The notes beneath the pieces are model-generated. The model was not told where the DNA came from and did not search any database. It worked only from the letters and a program-made list of their open reading frames with translations. Made by a program: the position numbers and the translations under genes. 64,000 nt of DNA from Archaeoglobus sp. JdFR-37 (lineage in GTDB: Archaea > Halobacteriota > Archaeoglobi > Archaeoglobales > Archaeoglobaceae), in NCBI GenBank assembly GCA_002010215.1, contig MTMY01000004.1:1-64000 (forward strand). The letters are read 5' to 3'. Shown here piece by piece: positions 52,141-60,508 of the stretch; within the stretch, counting starts at the first letter, position 1; each line of letters opens with the position of its first letter.

Positions 52141-54431
52141 CCGACTTTGCCATTATAAATGTGGGTGGCTCTATCAAGCTCAATGATGCTGCAACTAGAA
52201 TTATTGGGGAACCAAAATCTATAGAAGACATCTTCAAAGGATTCGAGGAATTCGAAGGTGGAGAAAAGCTCATAAGAGCCCTAAAGCTGAGATTGAACAC
52301 CCCAGCTCCACCCAGATATTTCATATCTTGGAAAGGCAACAGATGCTACCTAATATTGATTGAAGGTGTCAAAAATATCAGAATATCCCTTGTGGACATT
52401 ACCGAATTGGCTGAAGAAAAGAAGAGATCTGAAGAGACGGTAAATCTTCTGAAGTCCACCATCAACATTCTTGATGATGCTCTATTAATCGCAAAAAATG
52501 ATATTATTATTGAGATGAATGACCAGGCTGAGAAGATTTTTGGAAAAGTAAAGAATAAAAATCTCTCAAAACTTGGAATCTCTCCTGGACAGATTACGGC
52601 CAATGGGAGAGTTATTAACGTAAAATTCTGGAAAAGTGGAGAATACACTGTAATACTCATGGAAGATATAACTGAGCTTTCAAATCTCAGAGAGGATTAT
52701 AAAAAAAGGAGAGAATTGTACCATGCAATTTTTCGCTCATCTCCAGATTTGATATACGTCACAACTCTGGATGGAGAGATCATAGACGTAACACCAAATG
52801 TAGAGGCTATCTTAAATTACAGAATCGACGAATTCAAGTATCTCAACGCTCAAGACCTGTATTTTAACCCTGATGATCGAAGGAGATTCTTAGAGGAATT
52901 GGCAAAAAAGGGGTTTGTAAGAAACTTTGAAATTGTTTACAAAAAGAAAAACGGTGAGCCAGTTTACTGCCTTGAGTCCGCAACACTCCTTGAGAAGAAT
53001 CTGATAGTCGGGTTTATACGGGACATCACCCCTTTAATCGAGTACCAACAGAAAATAGAAGAACTGGGAGAAAGATACCGCACTCTCTTAGACAATTCAC
53101 CAGCCGGTATCCTATTAATCAAAGATGGGAAGATAATATATGGAAATCCTGCCATGGAAACTATAACCGGTTATTCCCTTACAGATCTTGTTGGAAGAAG
53201 ATTTGACCGCATAGCTAAGCGTATTTTTGGAAGAGAAGCTTTTGAAGATAAGACTGAGGTCCGATTCAAAGGTAAAGGAAAAGAGGGGTGGGTTATTGTA
53301 AAATTCACTCCTGTCAGTTCAAATGAGAAAGTATGCACAATTGTAGATGTGACTGAAATCAAAAAAGCCCATGATGGGCTAATCAGATCCGAATCATTAT
53401 TAAGAAGCTTATTCAACAGCATTTCGGACCCAATTTTTTATATTGGTCCAGATAAAACCATTCTAATGCAGAATGATGCTGCCATCAAGCTTTTTGGGAA
53501 TTGTATAACGAGGAGGTGCAGTGAAGTTCTAAAGTCGAATTGTTCCAAGTGTATGGTCGAGACCAGTTTGAGAAAAAGGATTAGTGAAAGTAAGCTATAT
53601 ACGATTTCTGGAAAAACCTACGAAGCTTTTTCGTTTCCAGTAGTGATCAAGGACAGAGTTTCAGGAGCCATTATCCACATGAGAGATGTCACAACCAAGC
53701 TTAAAGTAGAGGAGGAACTAAAAAAGAAAAATACTGTTCTTGAAGCAATAACCAAAATTAACAAAGCAATTGTCAGAGAAAAGAAACCAGAAAAAATTGT
53801 TGAAGAGGCATGCGCTTATCTTGGGGAGATAAAGGATTATACAATAGTCTGGGCCACATTCCTACATGGGAAAAATTTTGTAGGAGTACCTAATAAAAAA
53901 ATTCCTCCTGAACTGTTAACCTTTAAAATTGGTGACGGTTGTATTGCTTTAGAAGAGTCAATTAAAGCCAGAAAACCGATATATGTAAGATGTATCACTC
54001 CCAGATGCATGACCTGCCCTGTTATGAAGAGATTTAAACACAAATACGACTTTGCTATACCTCTCACTTTCAAGGAAAAAATATATGGGGTTCTGGTTGT
54101 CTCAACTCTCAAAACTCTTTCTGATGATGAGATTGAAATCTTTTCATCACTTGGTGAAGATCTAAGTTATGCAATTTACTCGAAGGAAGTTGAAGCACAT
54201 AGAGTTGAAGCCATACAACAGCTCAAATCCAATCTTGGCCACTTTGAATACCTTTCAGACAGACTCAGAAATCCCATTTCGGTTATTCTGGGATACCTTG
54301 AGATGAGAGATGAACTGGGCAACGAACAGGTGTTGAAGGTTGTGGAAGAGCAGACAAAAAAGATGATGGATATTCTGGAAGAACTGAGAAAAGAAGAAAT
54401 AAAGACCTCAGATATCATAAGGATGTTTTGA
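52137..54431 (+). CDS. Multi-PAS/GAF protein with a degenerate histidine-kinase dimer box
   Basis: The 764-residue cytoplasmic protein has PAS-like domains near residues 95-180, 193-305, 312-410 and 422-520 (IFRSSPDLIYVTTLDGEIID, LLDNSPAGILLIKDGKIIYG, LFNSISDPIFYIGPDKTIL), then a GAF domain (about 540-690). The fourth PAS and the GAF carry cysteine groups (CSEVLKSNCSKC; RCMTCPV). The C-terminus, DRLRNPISVILGYLEM, aligns with the neighbouring kinase's phosphorylation box but has D708 where His should be, and no ATPase domain follows. It overlaps the kinase gene by four bases. It may control the kinase or response regulator by pairing with the kinase; this is inferred. Confidence 0.88.
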   Translation: MTDFAIINVGGSIKLNDAATRIIGEPKSIEDIFKGFEEFEGGEKLIRALKLRLNTPAPPRYFISWKGNRCYLILIEGVKNIRISLVDITELAEEKKRSEETVNLLKSTINILDDALLIAKNDIIIEMNDQAEKIFGKVKNKNLSKLGISPGQITANGRVINVKFWKSGEYTVILMEDITELSNLREDYKKRRELYHAIFRSSPDLIYVTTLDGEIIDVTPNVEAILNYRIDEFKYLNAQDLYFNPDDRRRFLEELAKKGFVRNFEIVYKKKNGEPVYCLESATLLEKNLIVGFIRDITPLIEYQQKIEELGERYRTLLDNSPAGILLIKDGKIIYGNPAMETITGYSLTDLVGRRFDRIAKRIFGREAFEDKTEVRFKGKGKEGWVIVKFTPVSSNEKVCTIVDVTEIKKAHDGLIRSESLLRSLFNSISDPIFYIGPDKTILMQNDAAIKLFGNCITRRCSEVLKSNCSKCMVETSLRKRISESKLYTISGKTYEAFSFPVVIKDRVSGAIIHMRDVTTKLKVEEELKKKNTVLEAITKINKAIVREKKPEKIVEEACAYLGEIKDYTIVWATFLHGKNFVGVPNKKIPPELLTFKIGDGCIALEESIKARKPIYVRCITPRCMTCPVMKRFKHKYDFAIPLTFKEKIYGVLVVSTLKTLSDDEIEIFSSLGEDLSYAIYSKEVEAHRVEAIQQLKSNLGHFEYLSDRLRNPISVILGYLEMRDELGNEQVLKVVEEQTKKMMDILEELRKEEIKTSDIIRMF

Positions 54432-54484
54432 CTTGCCTTATAGTTTGTATGGCCTAATGGTTCGAATTATTCCAAATTATGTTA

Positions 54485-55102
54485 TCATACTTTCCCTGAA
54501 AGAAGTGCCAAAGCCAAATCCCTATTATTGAATTCATCAATGCTGTAATTATCCCAGAAGACACAGGTTCCTATTACCACCACTTCTCCGCCATTCACAT
54601 CCTCATGGGATGCAAAAATGGCATCAAAGCCCTTGGTGCTTTTGGACGAATCGCTACCCACAATGACTGCCTCACCTCCAGATACACTGGAGCAACACGG
54701 CATCAGGACTTTTTCATTTCTCCACAGAGCCAGAGGATACATGGAATCGCTTTTGTTAAATTCTTCATCTATTATCACATCATTGTTTATTCTAAGTTCT
54801 GAGTCCAGCCGTTTCAGCACGTTATTGATGATGAATGTCACATTGTCCAAATTGTTGTAATAAGAGGCAAAAACCACAGTTTTCCCCTTTCGAAGCCATC
54901 CTCTTATTCTACTAGCCTCTCTAATCTTGAACCGAATTTCAGGGTAGTTGAAGACAATTATGTCGTATTTTTCCAGCCTTGAGAAGCTTCCTACTGTTTC
55001 AATCTGAATTCCCTCTGATTCTGCAATGCTTTTGAGCTTGGAGAAATAATAGTGATCATTGATCAAGAACTCGCCATGGGTTGCATCCCATCCAACTTTC
55101 AT
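54485..55102 (-). CDS. DUF4350-like (GATase1-fold) protein
   Basis: The 205-residue protein begins MKVGWDATHGEFLINDHYYF and has IIVFNYPEIRF, a helix-strand with GKTVVFASYYNN, and the C-terminal GGEVVVIGTCVFWDNY near residue 170. The pattern resembles the glutamine-amidotransferase-like DUF4350 domain found in archaeal surface or membrane-linked proteins, but that match is by eye. No signal peptide or membrane segment is seen. It is a lone gene, convergent with the PAS/GAF operon. Confidence 0.55.
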   Translation of the reverse strand: MKVGWDATHGEFLINDHYYFSKLKSIAESEGIQIETVGSFSRLEKYDIIVFNYPEIRFKIREASRIRGWLRKGKTVVFASYYNNLDNVTFIINNVLKRLDSELRINNDVIIDEEFNKSDSMYPLALWRNEKVLMPCCSSVSGGEAVIVGSDSSKSTKGFDAIFASHEDVNGGEVVVIGTCVFWDNYSIDEFNNRDLALALLSGKV

Positions 55103-55265
55103 CTGGAGAGTTGTGAAAAGAGATGAAATAAGAAGTTTCCCATTTGCATGGTGTTAATTTCGTTCATAAACGTTCCATGCTGAGGTTTATGGAAATCAAA
55201 ACTTCAGGAACAGGGAATCCATTTTACCGAAACGTTTTTAAGCATTTTTTCCAGCCAATCTTTGG

Positions 55266-55336
55266 GCGCGGGTAGTCTAGTGGCAGGACAACGGCTTTCC
55301 GAGCCGTTAGCCCGGGTTCAAATCCCGGCCCGCGCA
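55266..55336 (+). tRNA. tRNA-Gly (anticodon TCC)
   Basis: The acceptor GCGCGGG pairs with CCCGCGC. The anticodon arm is ACGGC-TTTCCGA-GCCGT, giving TCC. The T arm is CCGGG-TTCAAAT-CCCGG, and the discriminator is A. CCA is not encoded. A TATA-like TTTTTAAGC lies about 30 bases before it. Its 3' end abuts the remnant toxin genes that follow, as at a tRNA integration hot spot. Confidence 0.96.
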
Positions 55337-55614
55337 TTATCATGCCTGAGCTCCAGATCGTTAACGATTGCAGTTGCTGCGATTAGATGTTTCTGTCGTC
55401 TAAAATCTTCCCACCATTTCTCAACTCAACCCAGATTGAAGCAGCTTTACTAATCACCCTGTTGTCGTGAAAAAGGACAGTAAAACCCTCTTCCTCCTTT
55501 ATTTCCAGATAGCTCTTTACAAATTCCCCGAGAGAGTTGTCCTAATCCTCACTGCCTTTTAGGATTTTGAATAAATCCTTAGTTTCTTCTTTGAGCGTAA
55601 TTGTAGTTGGACAT
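55337..55614 (-). pseudogene. VapBC-like toxin-antitoxin remnant
   Basis: The reading begins at ATG 55614 and shifts frame by one base. A VapB-like antitoxin start (PTTITLKEETKDLFKILKG) then reaches a stop where Trp is expected (SED*DNSLGEFVKSYL). It joins directly to the C-terminal third of a PIN toxin: GFTVLFHDNRVISKAASIWV, GKILDDRNI and, after a one-base deletion, IAATAIVNDLELRHDN. The middle of the toxin, including its N-terminal active site, is missing. The remnant ends at the 3' edge of tRNA-Gly(TCC). It cannot make a working pair. Confidence 0.75.
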
Positions 55615-55745
55615 AGTAATTGCCAATTGATTATTCATTTATCATTATCAGGATATACAATATTTTATACTAAATTTATATCAGCTATTCTGGTATAGGC
55701 AATTGCAGTCCTATCGTAAACGAACCCATCAAAACTCCAAACTCG

Positions 55746-56152
55746 TCAGAAATTTAAATTATCAACTTCAAACACCAAATTTACGACTTTGCTGGGCTGA
55801 ACGTAAGCTTTTTCTGCATAATTTCTGGTATAGAGCCTCTGTGGAGGTGGTCCCATCTCCTCATCCCTGTACGTGCTAAGCCCCCTTTCTCTTATCAGCC
55901 ACCTTGATACCGAAGCCATCTCCCCAATCTCGTTCTGAAACCACTCGGGAAATCTTTCTCTGTTTTCGATCAATATTACCCCCATATCACGTCACTTCGG
56001 GGTTCTGTGTCAACCAATCTCAGAGCAGCCTTTAATGACAGCTCCACCGCCTCCTAACACTGCATTATGCAGTACGCATATCCCCCATCATCCAGCGAAA
56101 GCTTGGCGGTTTTGATTCTCCTCACAGCTTCCCCCATGTATGCTTTCGCCAT
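55746..56152 (-). pseudogene. Broken HEPN-domain toxin gene
   Basis: From ATG 56152 the frame reads MAKAYMGEAVRRIKTAKLSL and GGYAYCIMQC, then stops at 56054-56056 (codon 33) where the family has Gln. The same frame resumes EAVELSLKAALRLVDTEPRS, then shifts by one base near 55990 into GVILIENRERFPEWFQNEI and a degenerate C-terminus ending at 55746. HEPN proteins of this group are RNase toxins or partners of MNT nucleotidyltransferases. It lies downstream of the broken MNT gene, as in intact pairs. Confidence 0.75.
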
Positions 56153-56159
56153 CTCAATG

Positions 56160-56642
56160 TTACTCAATTTCTATTACCTCCCCAAACCTGTAGTCATCTT
56201 TTAATTTCCAGTACCACATCTTTCCAACTCTGACTCTCTTAGCCTTCAGCTCTTTCAGCCTCCTTTGAGCGTTTCCAGAATATTCGTGAAGAAACCGTCT
56301 TTATCATAGAGTATCAAGGCATTGTCAACCATATCCAGATAAAGTGCAGAGATAATCATTGCTTCTCCCTCGATTTGATTATCGGGCTTATGAATGTGCT
56401 ATACCCTTTACACCTCAATTTTTTCAACAGATATTCTATTTCCTTTTCTGAATCTTCAGAGAGCTTAAATCGATAGTACCTGCCCTCAGGTAAATCATCT
56501 GCTACTATGAGAAGATCATATCACATCCCTTCTCGCTTTTCCCCCTTGCAACGGAACCATAAACCACTAGGCTGACTAGACTAAAGTGCTTCTTCAAGCT
56601 TTCTAGAAGTTTGCCCATGACTTCTTTGTAAGGCTGCCTCAT
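56160..56642 (-). pseudogene. Broken MNT nucleotidyltransferase (antitoxin) gene
   Basis: Starting at ATG 56642, the product MRQPYKEVMGKLLESLKKHF leads to VYGSVARGKSEKG, the GSxxRG...S nucleotidyltransferase motif, then meets a frameshift near 56520 at the catalytic DxD. Reading continues LLIVADDLPEGRYYRFKLSE, shifts again to EAMIISALYLDMVDNALILY, and once more to QRRLKELKAKRVRVGKMWYW, ending at 56160-56162. At least three frameshifts are present. MNT proteins add nucleotides to their HEPN toxin partner (the MntA-HepT type). Confidence 0.75.
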
Positions 56643-56722
56643 TAATCAAGATTAGAAACAGTGTAGTAAAAAAGTCTTTTCTTATTCAAAAATAAAATAT
56701 AAAAAAGTTAAAAATTTAGGTT

Positions 56723-59230
56723 TTACTGCCTCCTCCTGAGGAGGTAGGCTACTGCCAGCAGTCCAGCAATTGCAAATACTGCTTCAAAGCCTGGTGTCTT
56801 GGGTTTGGGTGTCGGGGTCGGGGTTGGTGTGGGTGTCGGGGTCGGGGTTGGTGTGGGTGTCGGGGTCGGGGTTGGTGTGGGTGTCGGGGTCGGGGTTGGT
56901 GTGATTTCCTCGACGACCTTTACCTCATACGGTCCAAGGAGTATGTCGTCAGACATCTTGTATTCTTTAGCTGTTGAATCTGCTGGATCCAAGCTGTAGA
57001 ACTGTGCTTTCCAGTCGACAGAATTGTCCTCAGTTCCCATTGTATCTCTGACATATATCTTGTAGGTGCCATAGTCAAGACCGAAGGTCTCGTATATTGC
57101 CTCTGCGGTTCCGTTTTCATCTACATAGAGTGTCTGTGGGAATACCTGGTTGGGTGTTACGAGGAATGCATACAGTTTGTCGTATCCTTCCGCTCTGTTG
57201 GTGGTGACCTTGACCACAATCTGGTCTCCCTTCACAACCTCTGCAGGAATTTCGACGCTAATCTCCGGGTTCACAACGTTGATTGTTATTGTGCTCTTCT
57301 CAACAACCGTGGTTCCTCTGAGCAGTGAGACATCGAGCTTGTACATGCCTGTTGCAAGCATCTTCTCTCCGCTCTCATTCAGCTCATTGCTTGTGTCAAG
57401 CTTGGCCCAGAGTGTGGCGGTGAACAATCCAGCCTCTTCGCTATCCTCGGTGAACGTAACATCAGAGCTGATGCCATTTCCGCTGAATGTAGCACTGATG
57501 CTGGCGAAACCGCTCTTTGGAACATTAACTTTCAGTTCAACATCTACTGAGCCGCCCTTTACAAGTGTCAATTCGCTTGGTACATCCTCGAAGCTGATAT
57601 CAATGACTGTCACGTAAAGCACTGCCTGTGGGTCAGCAACTGGGTCAATCTGGCTTGCATTGGTGGGTGCGAAGAAGTACAGAGTGTATGTTGCAAGCTG
57701 TGCAGTGTCAGACACCGTAATATCCACTTCACTATCTGAGGTGTTGTAGTATCCAGCGGTCGAGAATGCTGTTGTTGGACTTGGCAATTTGGCTATATCG
57801 GTTGTATCAACTTTGAATACTCCTGATTTACTTGCGAATACGTACACTACATCAGCGGTTGTGTCGAAAGTAACTGTGAACGTGTCACCAATCAATACTG
57901 TTGTCTTGTCTACAGAAACGCTAAGCTTCTGTCTTACGACCTTTATGTTCACAGAATCCTTGACATCATATGCTGTTGCATTTGCCGTTACCTTGTAAGT
58001 CCTGAGTTTGGCGTCACTTCCAAAGGTGACCTCGAAGGAGAATTCACCGTTTGCATCCACATAGACTGTGTTCGCAGATAGTGTAACACCGGTTGTGTCA
58101 TCAACTTCAATTGATATGGGTGTTCCTGCTGGCAGGGTTGTAGTACCCGTAACGGTAACTTTTTCACCTCTTGCAACGGTTGTTGCATCAGCAGTTATAT
58201 CAAGCGTTGGGTCGACTACTTCAATGCTCACGTCGTCCTCTTCAGACACGACACCATTTGTCACATTGACATTAAGCTTGTAGGTGCCTGTGTCCCATGC
58301 GAATAGTGCGCTTATTGTGAAACTTGCCTCACCATCATCAATAGTTGCGGTACCATTCTGCACATCTACACCATCTGGGTCTGTAAGATTCCATATGACA
58401 ATGTTATCGCCACCGACATCATAGTCACCTCCAGAATCTGCAACGTTTGTTCTGACTACCACATCAAGGTCTGCACCCCTTGCAACCTGATCAGCCTCTG
58501 GAACGATTTCTATCGTTGGATCTTCAATTGTAATTGTCTGGGTTACTGAATTTGAATCACTGCCAGCAACAGCTTTTACCTTCAAGCTGTAAGCACCAGT
58601 TGTTCCATTGTACGGTGCTTGGAAGAACACATTAGTGTCAATTGGAATGTTTTTGAATATGACACTATAATTGTTAGCTGTCACAGCATTGTCCTTATTG
58701 GCAATGTTTGCTTTCGTTCCGTTGACACCACTCTCATTGAACATTTCTGGACCATTGAATGGACCATTTACAGTTATGTTGACGTCTGTAATGTTTTTGT
58801 GGTAATAGATCTCAACATCAAATATTAGATAATCTCCTTGCACAACCTCTGAATTGTCAACAGTAAGAATGATGTATGGCTCACCGAAAGTTACGTTAAA
58901 TGTTGTATTTGCTACTTCACTTCCTGTGGCATTTTCTAAGGATACATAGTACCTGCCAGGATACCACTCTTTTTCGTCAGTGTCGTATGTATATGAGTAG
59001 ATACCTACACCAGATCCAACTACAAGGATTTCTGTATCATCTGTTCCAAGATTCTTGAGTTTTAGTGTAAAAGCGCCGCTTTCGTCCCAGTAAACTTTGA
59101 ATGTTACTGGGTCGCCGTAAAGAATATCAGTATCTGATACAGTAACATCTTTAGCAGCACTCGCCGTTGCCATTGTCATCAATAGAACCGCTAACACCGC
59201 AATTCCTACTTTCACTTTTCCTTTACTCAT
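56723..59230 (-). CDS. S-layer-like surface protein with PGF-CTERM sorting signal
   Basis: The 835-residue secreted protein has a signal peptide (KVKVGIAVLAVLLMTMATAS, residues about 5-25), then about 700 residues of repeated immunoglobulin-like beta domains (starts such as VTVSDTDILYGDPVTFKVYW, ITADATTVARGEKVTVTGTT, LSVSVDKTTVLIGDTFTV). A Thr-Pro repeat of about 40 residues follows, then PGFEAVFAIAGLLAVAYLLRRRQ-type anchoring by archaeosortase, with the PGF motif, one hydrophobic segment and a basic end. Many NxS/T sites suggest N-glycosylation. It probably forms part of the cell envelope. A strong AAGGAGGT site precedes the ATG. The TP region is built from 24-bp DNA repeats. Confidence 0.85.
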   Translation of the reverse strand: MSKGKVKVGIAVLAVLLMTMATASAAKDVTVSDTDILYGDPVTFKVYWDESGAFTLKLKNLGTDDTEILVVGSGVGIYSYTYDTDEKEWYPGRYYVSLENATGSEVANTTFNVTFGEPYIILTVDNSEVVQGDYLIFDVEIYYHKNITDVNITVNGPFNGPEMFNESGVNGTKANIANKDNAVTANNYSVIFKNIPIDTNVFFQAPYNGTTGAYSLKVKAVAGSDSNSVTQTITIEDPTIEIVPEADQVARGADLDVVVRTNVADSGGDYDVGGDNIVIWNLTDPDGVDVQNGTATIDDGEASFTISALFAWDTGTYKLNVNVTNGVVSEEDDVSIEVVDPTLDITADATTVARGEKVTVTGTTTLPAGTPISIEVDDTTGVTLSANTVYVDANGEFSFEVTFGSDAKLRTYKVTANATAYDVKDSVNIKVVRQKLSVSVDKTTVLIGDTFTVTFDTTADVVYVFASKSGVFKVDTTDIAKLPSPTTAFSTAGYYNTSDSEVDITVSDTAQLATYTLYFFAPTNASQIDPVADPQAVLYVTVIDISFEDVPSELTLVKGGSVDVELKVNVPKSGFASISATFSGNGISSDVTFTEDSEEAGLFTATLWAKLDTSNELNESGEKMLATGMYKLDVSLLRGTTVVEKSTITINVVNPEISVEIPAEVVKGDQIVVKVTTNRAEGYDKLYAFLVTPNQVFPQTLYVDENGTAEAIYETFGLDYGTYKIYVRDTMGTEDNSVDWKAQFYSLDPADSTAKEYKMSDDILLGPYEVKVVEEITPTPTPTPTPTPTPTPTPTPTPTPTPTPTPTPKPKTPGFEAVFAIAGLLAVAYLLRRRQ
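56806..56903. repeat. 24-bp tandem repeat encoding the Thr-Pro linker
   Basis: About four copies of a 24-bp unit (plus strand GGTGTCGGGGTCGGGG followed by TTGGTGTG) encode four TP pairs each in the surface protein. G-runs on the plus strand (GGG, GGGG, GGGG, GGG with short loops) meet the usual pattern for a G-quadruplex on the template strand. Repeat number could vary between strains. Confidence 0.8.
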
Positions 59231-59283
59231 ACTTTCTCTACCTCCTTACTTCAAAACTCTGCTGCTTTTCCTTTACCTTCTGC

Positions 59284-59390
59284 TATATAAACTCTACTTT
59301 TTCGTGGGCGACGAAGATAGCTTCGGCAATCGCCCAGCTACCCCCGCCGCCACCTACCTTTTAATAAAACTAAAAGCATATTTAAATTTT
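59284..59390 (-). promoter_or_regulatory. Promoter and leader of the surface-protein gene, with a GC-rich hairpin
   Basis: On the minus strand there are two TATA candidates: ATTTAAATATGC at 59376-59389 (leader of about 120 bases) and TTATATAGC at 59283-59290 (leader of about 30 bases). Between them, 59306-59335 can fold as GGGCGA/TCGCCC enclosing CGAAG/CTTCG with loop ATAG and a 4-base bulge. A further G-rich (minus strand) run lies at 59336-59352. The GC-rich patch contrasts with AT-rich surroundings. Confidence 0.5.
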
Positions 59391-59986
59391 TTGCTCCTTT
59401 TTGGGTGCAGAAGGCAGCATGGTATGCTTGATGAGTTCTGATTCGTTGCTGGGGGCATAGATGTGAAATGGGATGTGAATTCGTCCATGTGTCTTTCAGA
59501 GCAGACATGCCAATATGTCTCAATCTGACTCTTTTACTGAAAAACAGAGATATTTGTTTCAGCAGATTCGAAAAGTATTCGATGGCTAATTCCTTTCGAT
59601 GTAACAGTTATGGCCGATAGTGTTTACATCAGAATATATTTACCAGCTCTCACCAACTCTTTCACCGTTTTGCAAACATCTTACGATTTTCAAATTCAAT
59701 ACTGGGGTCCACCTATACATTCCGAATTTCATTTATACTCTTTGTATATTTTGCACTTGAAATAGGATGGATGAGGAGGGACGTGAAGCATTACATTACT
59801 TTTAAAACACCATCAAAATTTCTTCTCCAAGTTAGATAGAAATCTCCAGATCTATAAATTCCACAAACCTCAGACTATTCGACATATGTGGAGGAAGTCT
59901 TAGGAGATTTTTGTCTTGATCAAAATTAATAAAAAAGATAAATAAAGACAAAAAGATGTGAAAATTTTTATCTCCAATGCCTGAAA
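59391..59986. other. Gene-poor intergenic region
   Basis: About 600 AT-rich bases lie upstream of the surface-protein promoter. A minus-strand frame without stops runs from about 59620 to 59338 (about 90 codons, including KELAIEYFSNLLKQISLFFS and MSALKDTWTN). It has no recognisable motif or promoter of its own and may be a gene relic. The remainder, to the end of the 143-residue gene, shows nothing I can name. Confidence 0.3.
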
Positions 59987-60418
59987 TTATGTCTCTTTTG
60001 CCTGTATATTATACTGTATATCATAATAATTTTTACTGGGAAATGCTTTATCCTTTACCTTCACATGAACGTTGACAGTTATCTCAGCAGGATTTTCTTG
60101 GGAGCCAGCAGGTAAACTGGGCTTCTTTGAAGAAGCGATAGTATTGCTGTTGATGTCATGAAAGGATACCGTTATTGAATTGGGATTAGGACCTTCAACC
60201 ACATATTCAAAATAAATGTTAGATGCTCCACCGCTGTTGTGGATGTCCACCTCCTTGACATACGTTGTACCTTTTGAAATGCTAGCCGTAAAGCTCTCTG
60301 GAGCCACAGTAAGATTTGTATCTTGCACCGTAACATCTACTTCCAGAGAAAAATGATATACAGCAGCCAAGGCAACACCTGAAAACAACAAAACCAGAGG
60401 TAGGATTAATCTCTTCAT
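59987..60418 (-). CDS. Small secreted beta-rich protein
   Basis: The 143-residue protein has a signal peptide (RLILPLVLLFSGVALAAVYHF) and an immunoglobulin-like mature part: VDVTVQDTNLTVAPESFTA, YVKEVDIHNSGGASNIYFEY, ITVSFHDIN and ITVNVHVKVKDKAFPSKNYY. The N-terminal hydrophobic stretch and beta-rich body resemble archaeal TasA/camelysin-like or pilus-like surface proteins, but no clear family match can be claimed. It has no cysteine and no C-terminal anchor. It stands between two other envelope proteins on the same strand. Confidence 0.6.
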   Translation of the reverse strand: MKRLILPLVLLFSGVALAAVYHFSLEVDVTVQDTNLTVAPESFTASISKGTTYVKEVDIHNSGGASNIYFEYVVEGPNPNSITVSFHDINSNTIASSKKPSLPAGSQENPAEITVNVHVKVKDKAFPSKNYYDIQYNIQAKET

Positions 60419-60508
60419 AATTGCTGAAGATAGTATTTACCATAATAATTTTCGAAAAATGATTTTGTTTATTACAACCATTATGACGAACTTAAAAATC
60501 AAAATTAA

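Noticed and set aside
59338-59523. Minus-strand 61-codon frame upstream of the surface-protein gene
   Set aside because: It overlaps the inferred promoter and the G-rich leader of the surface-protein gene, and shows no family motif. It is kept only as a possible relic.
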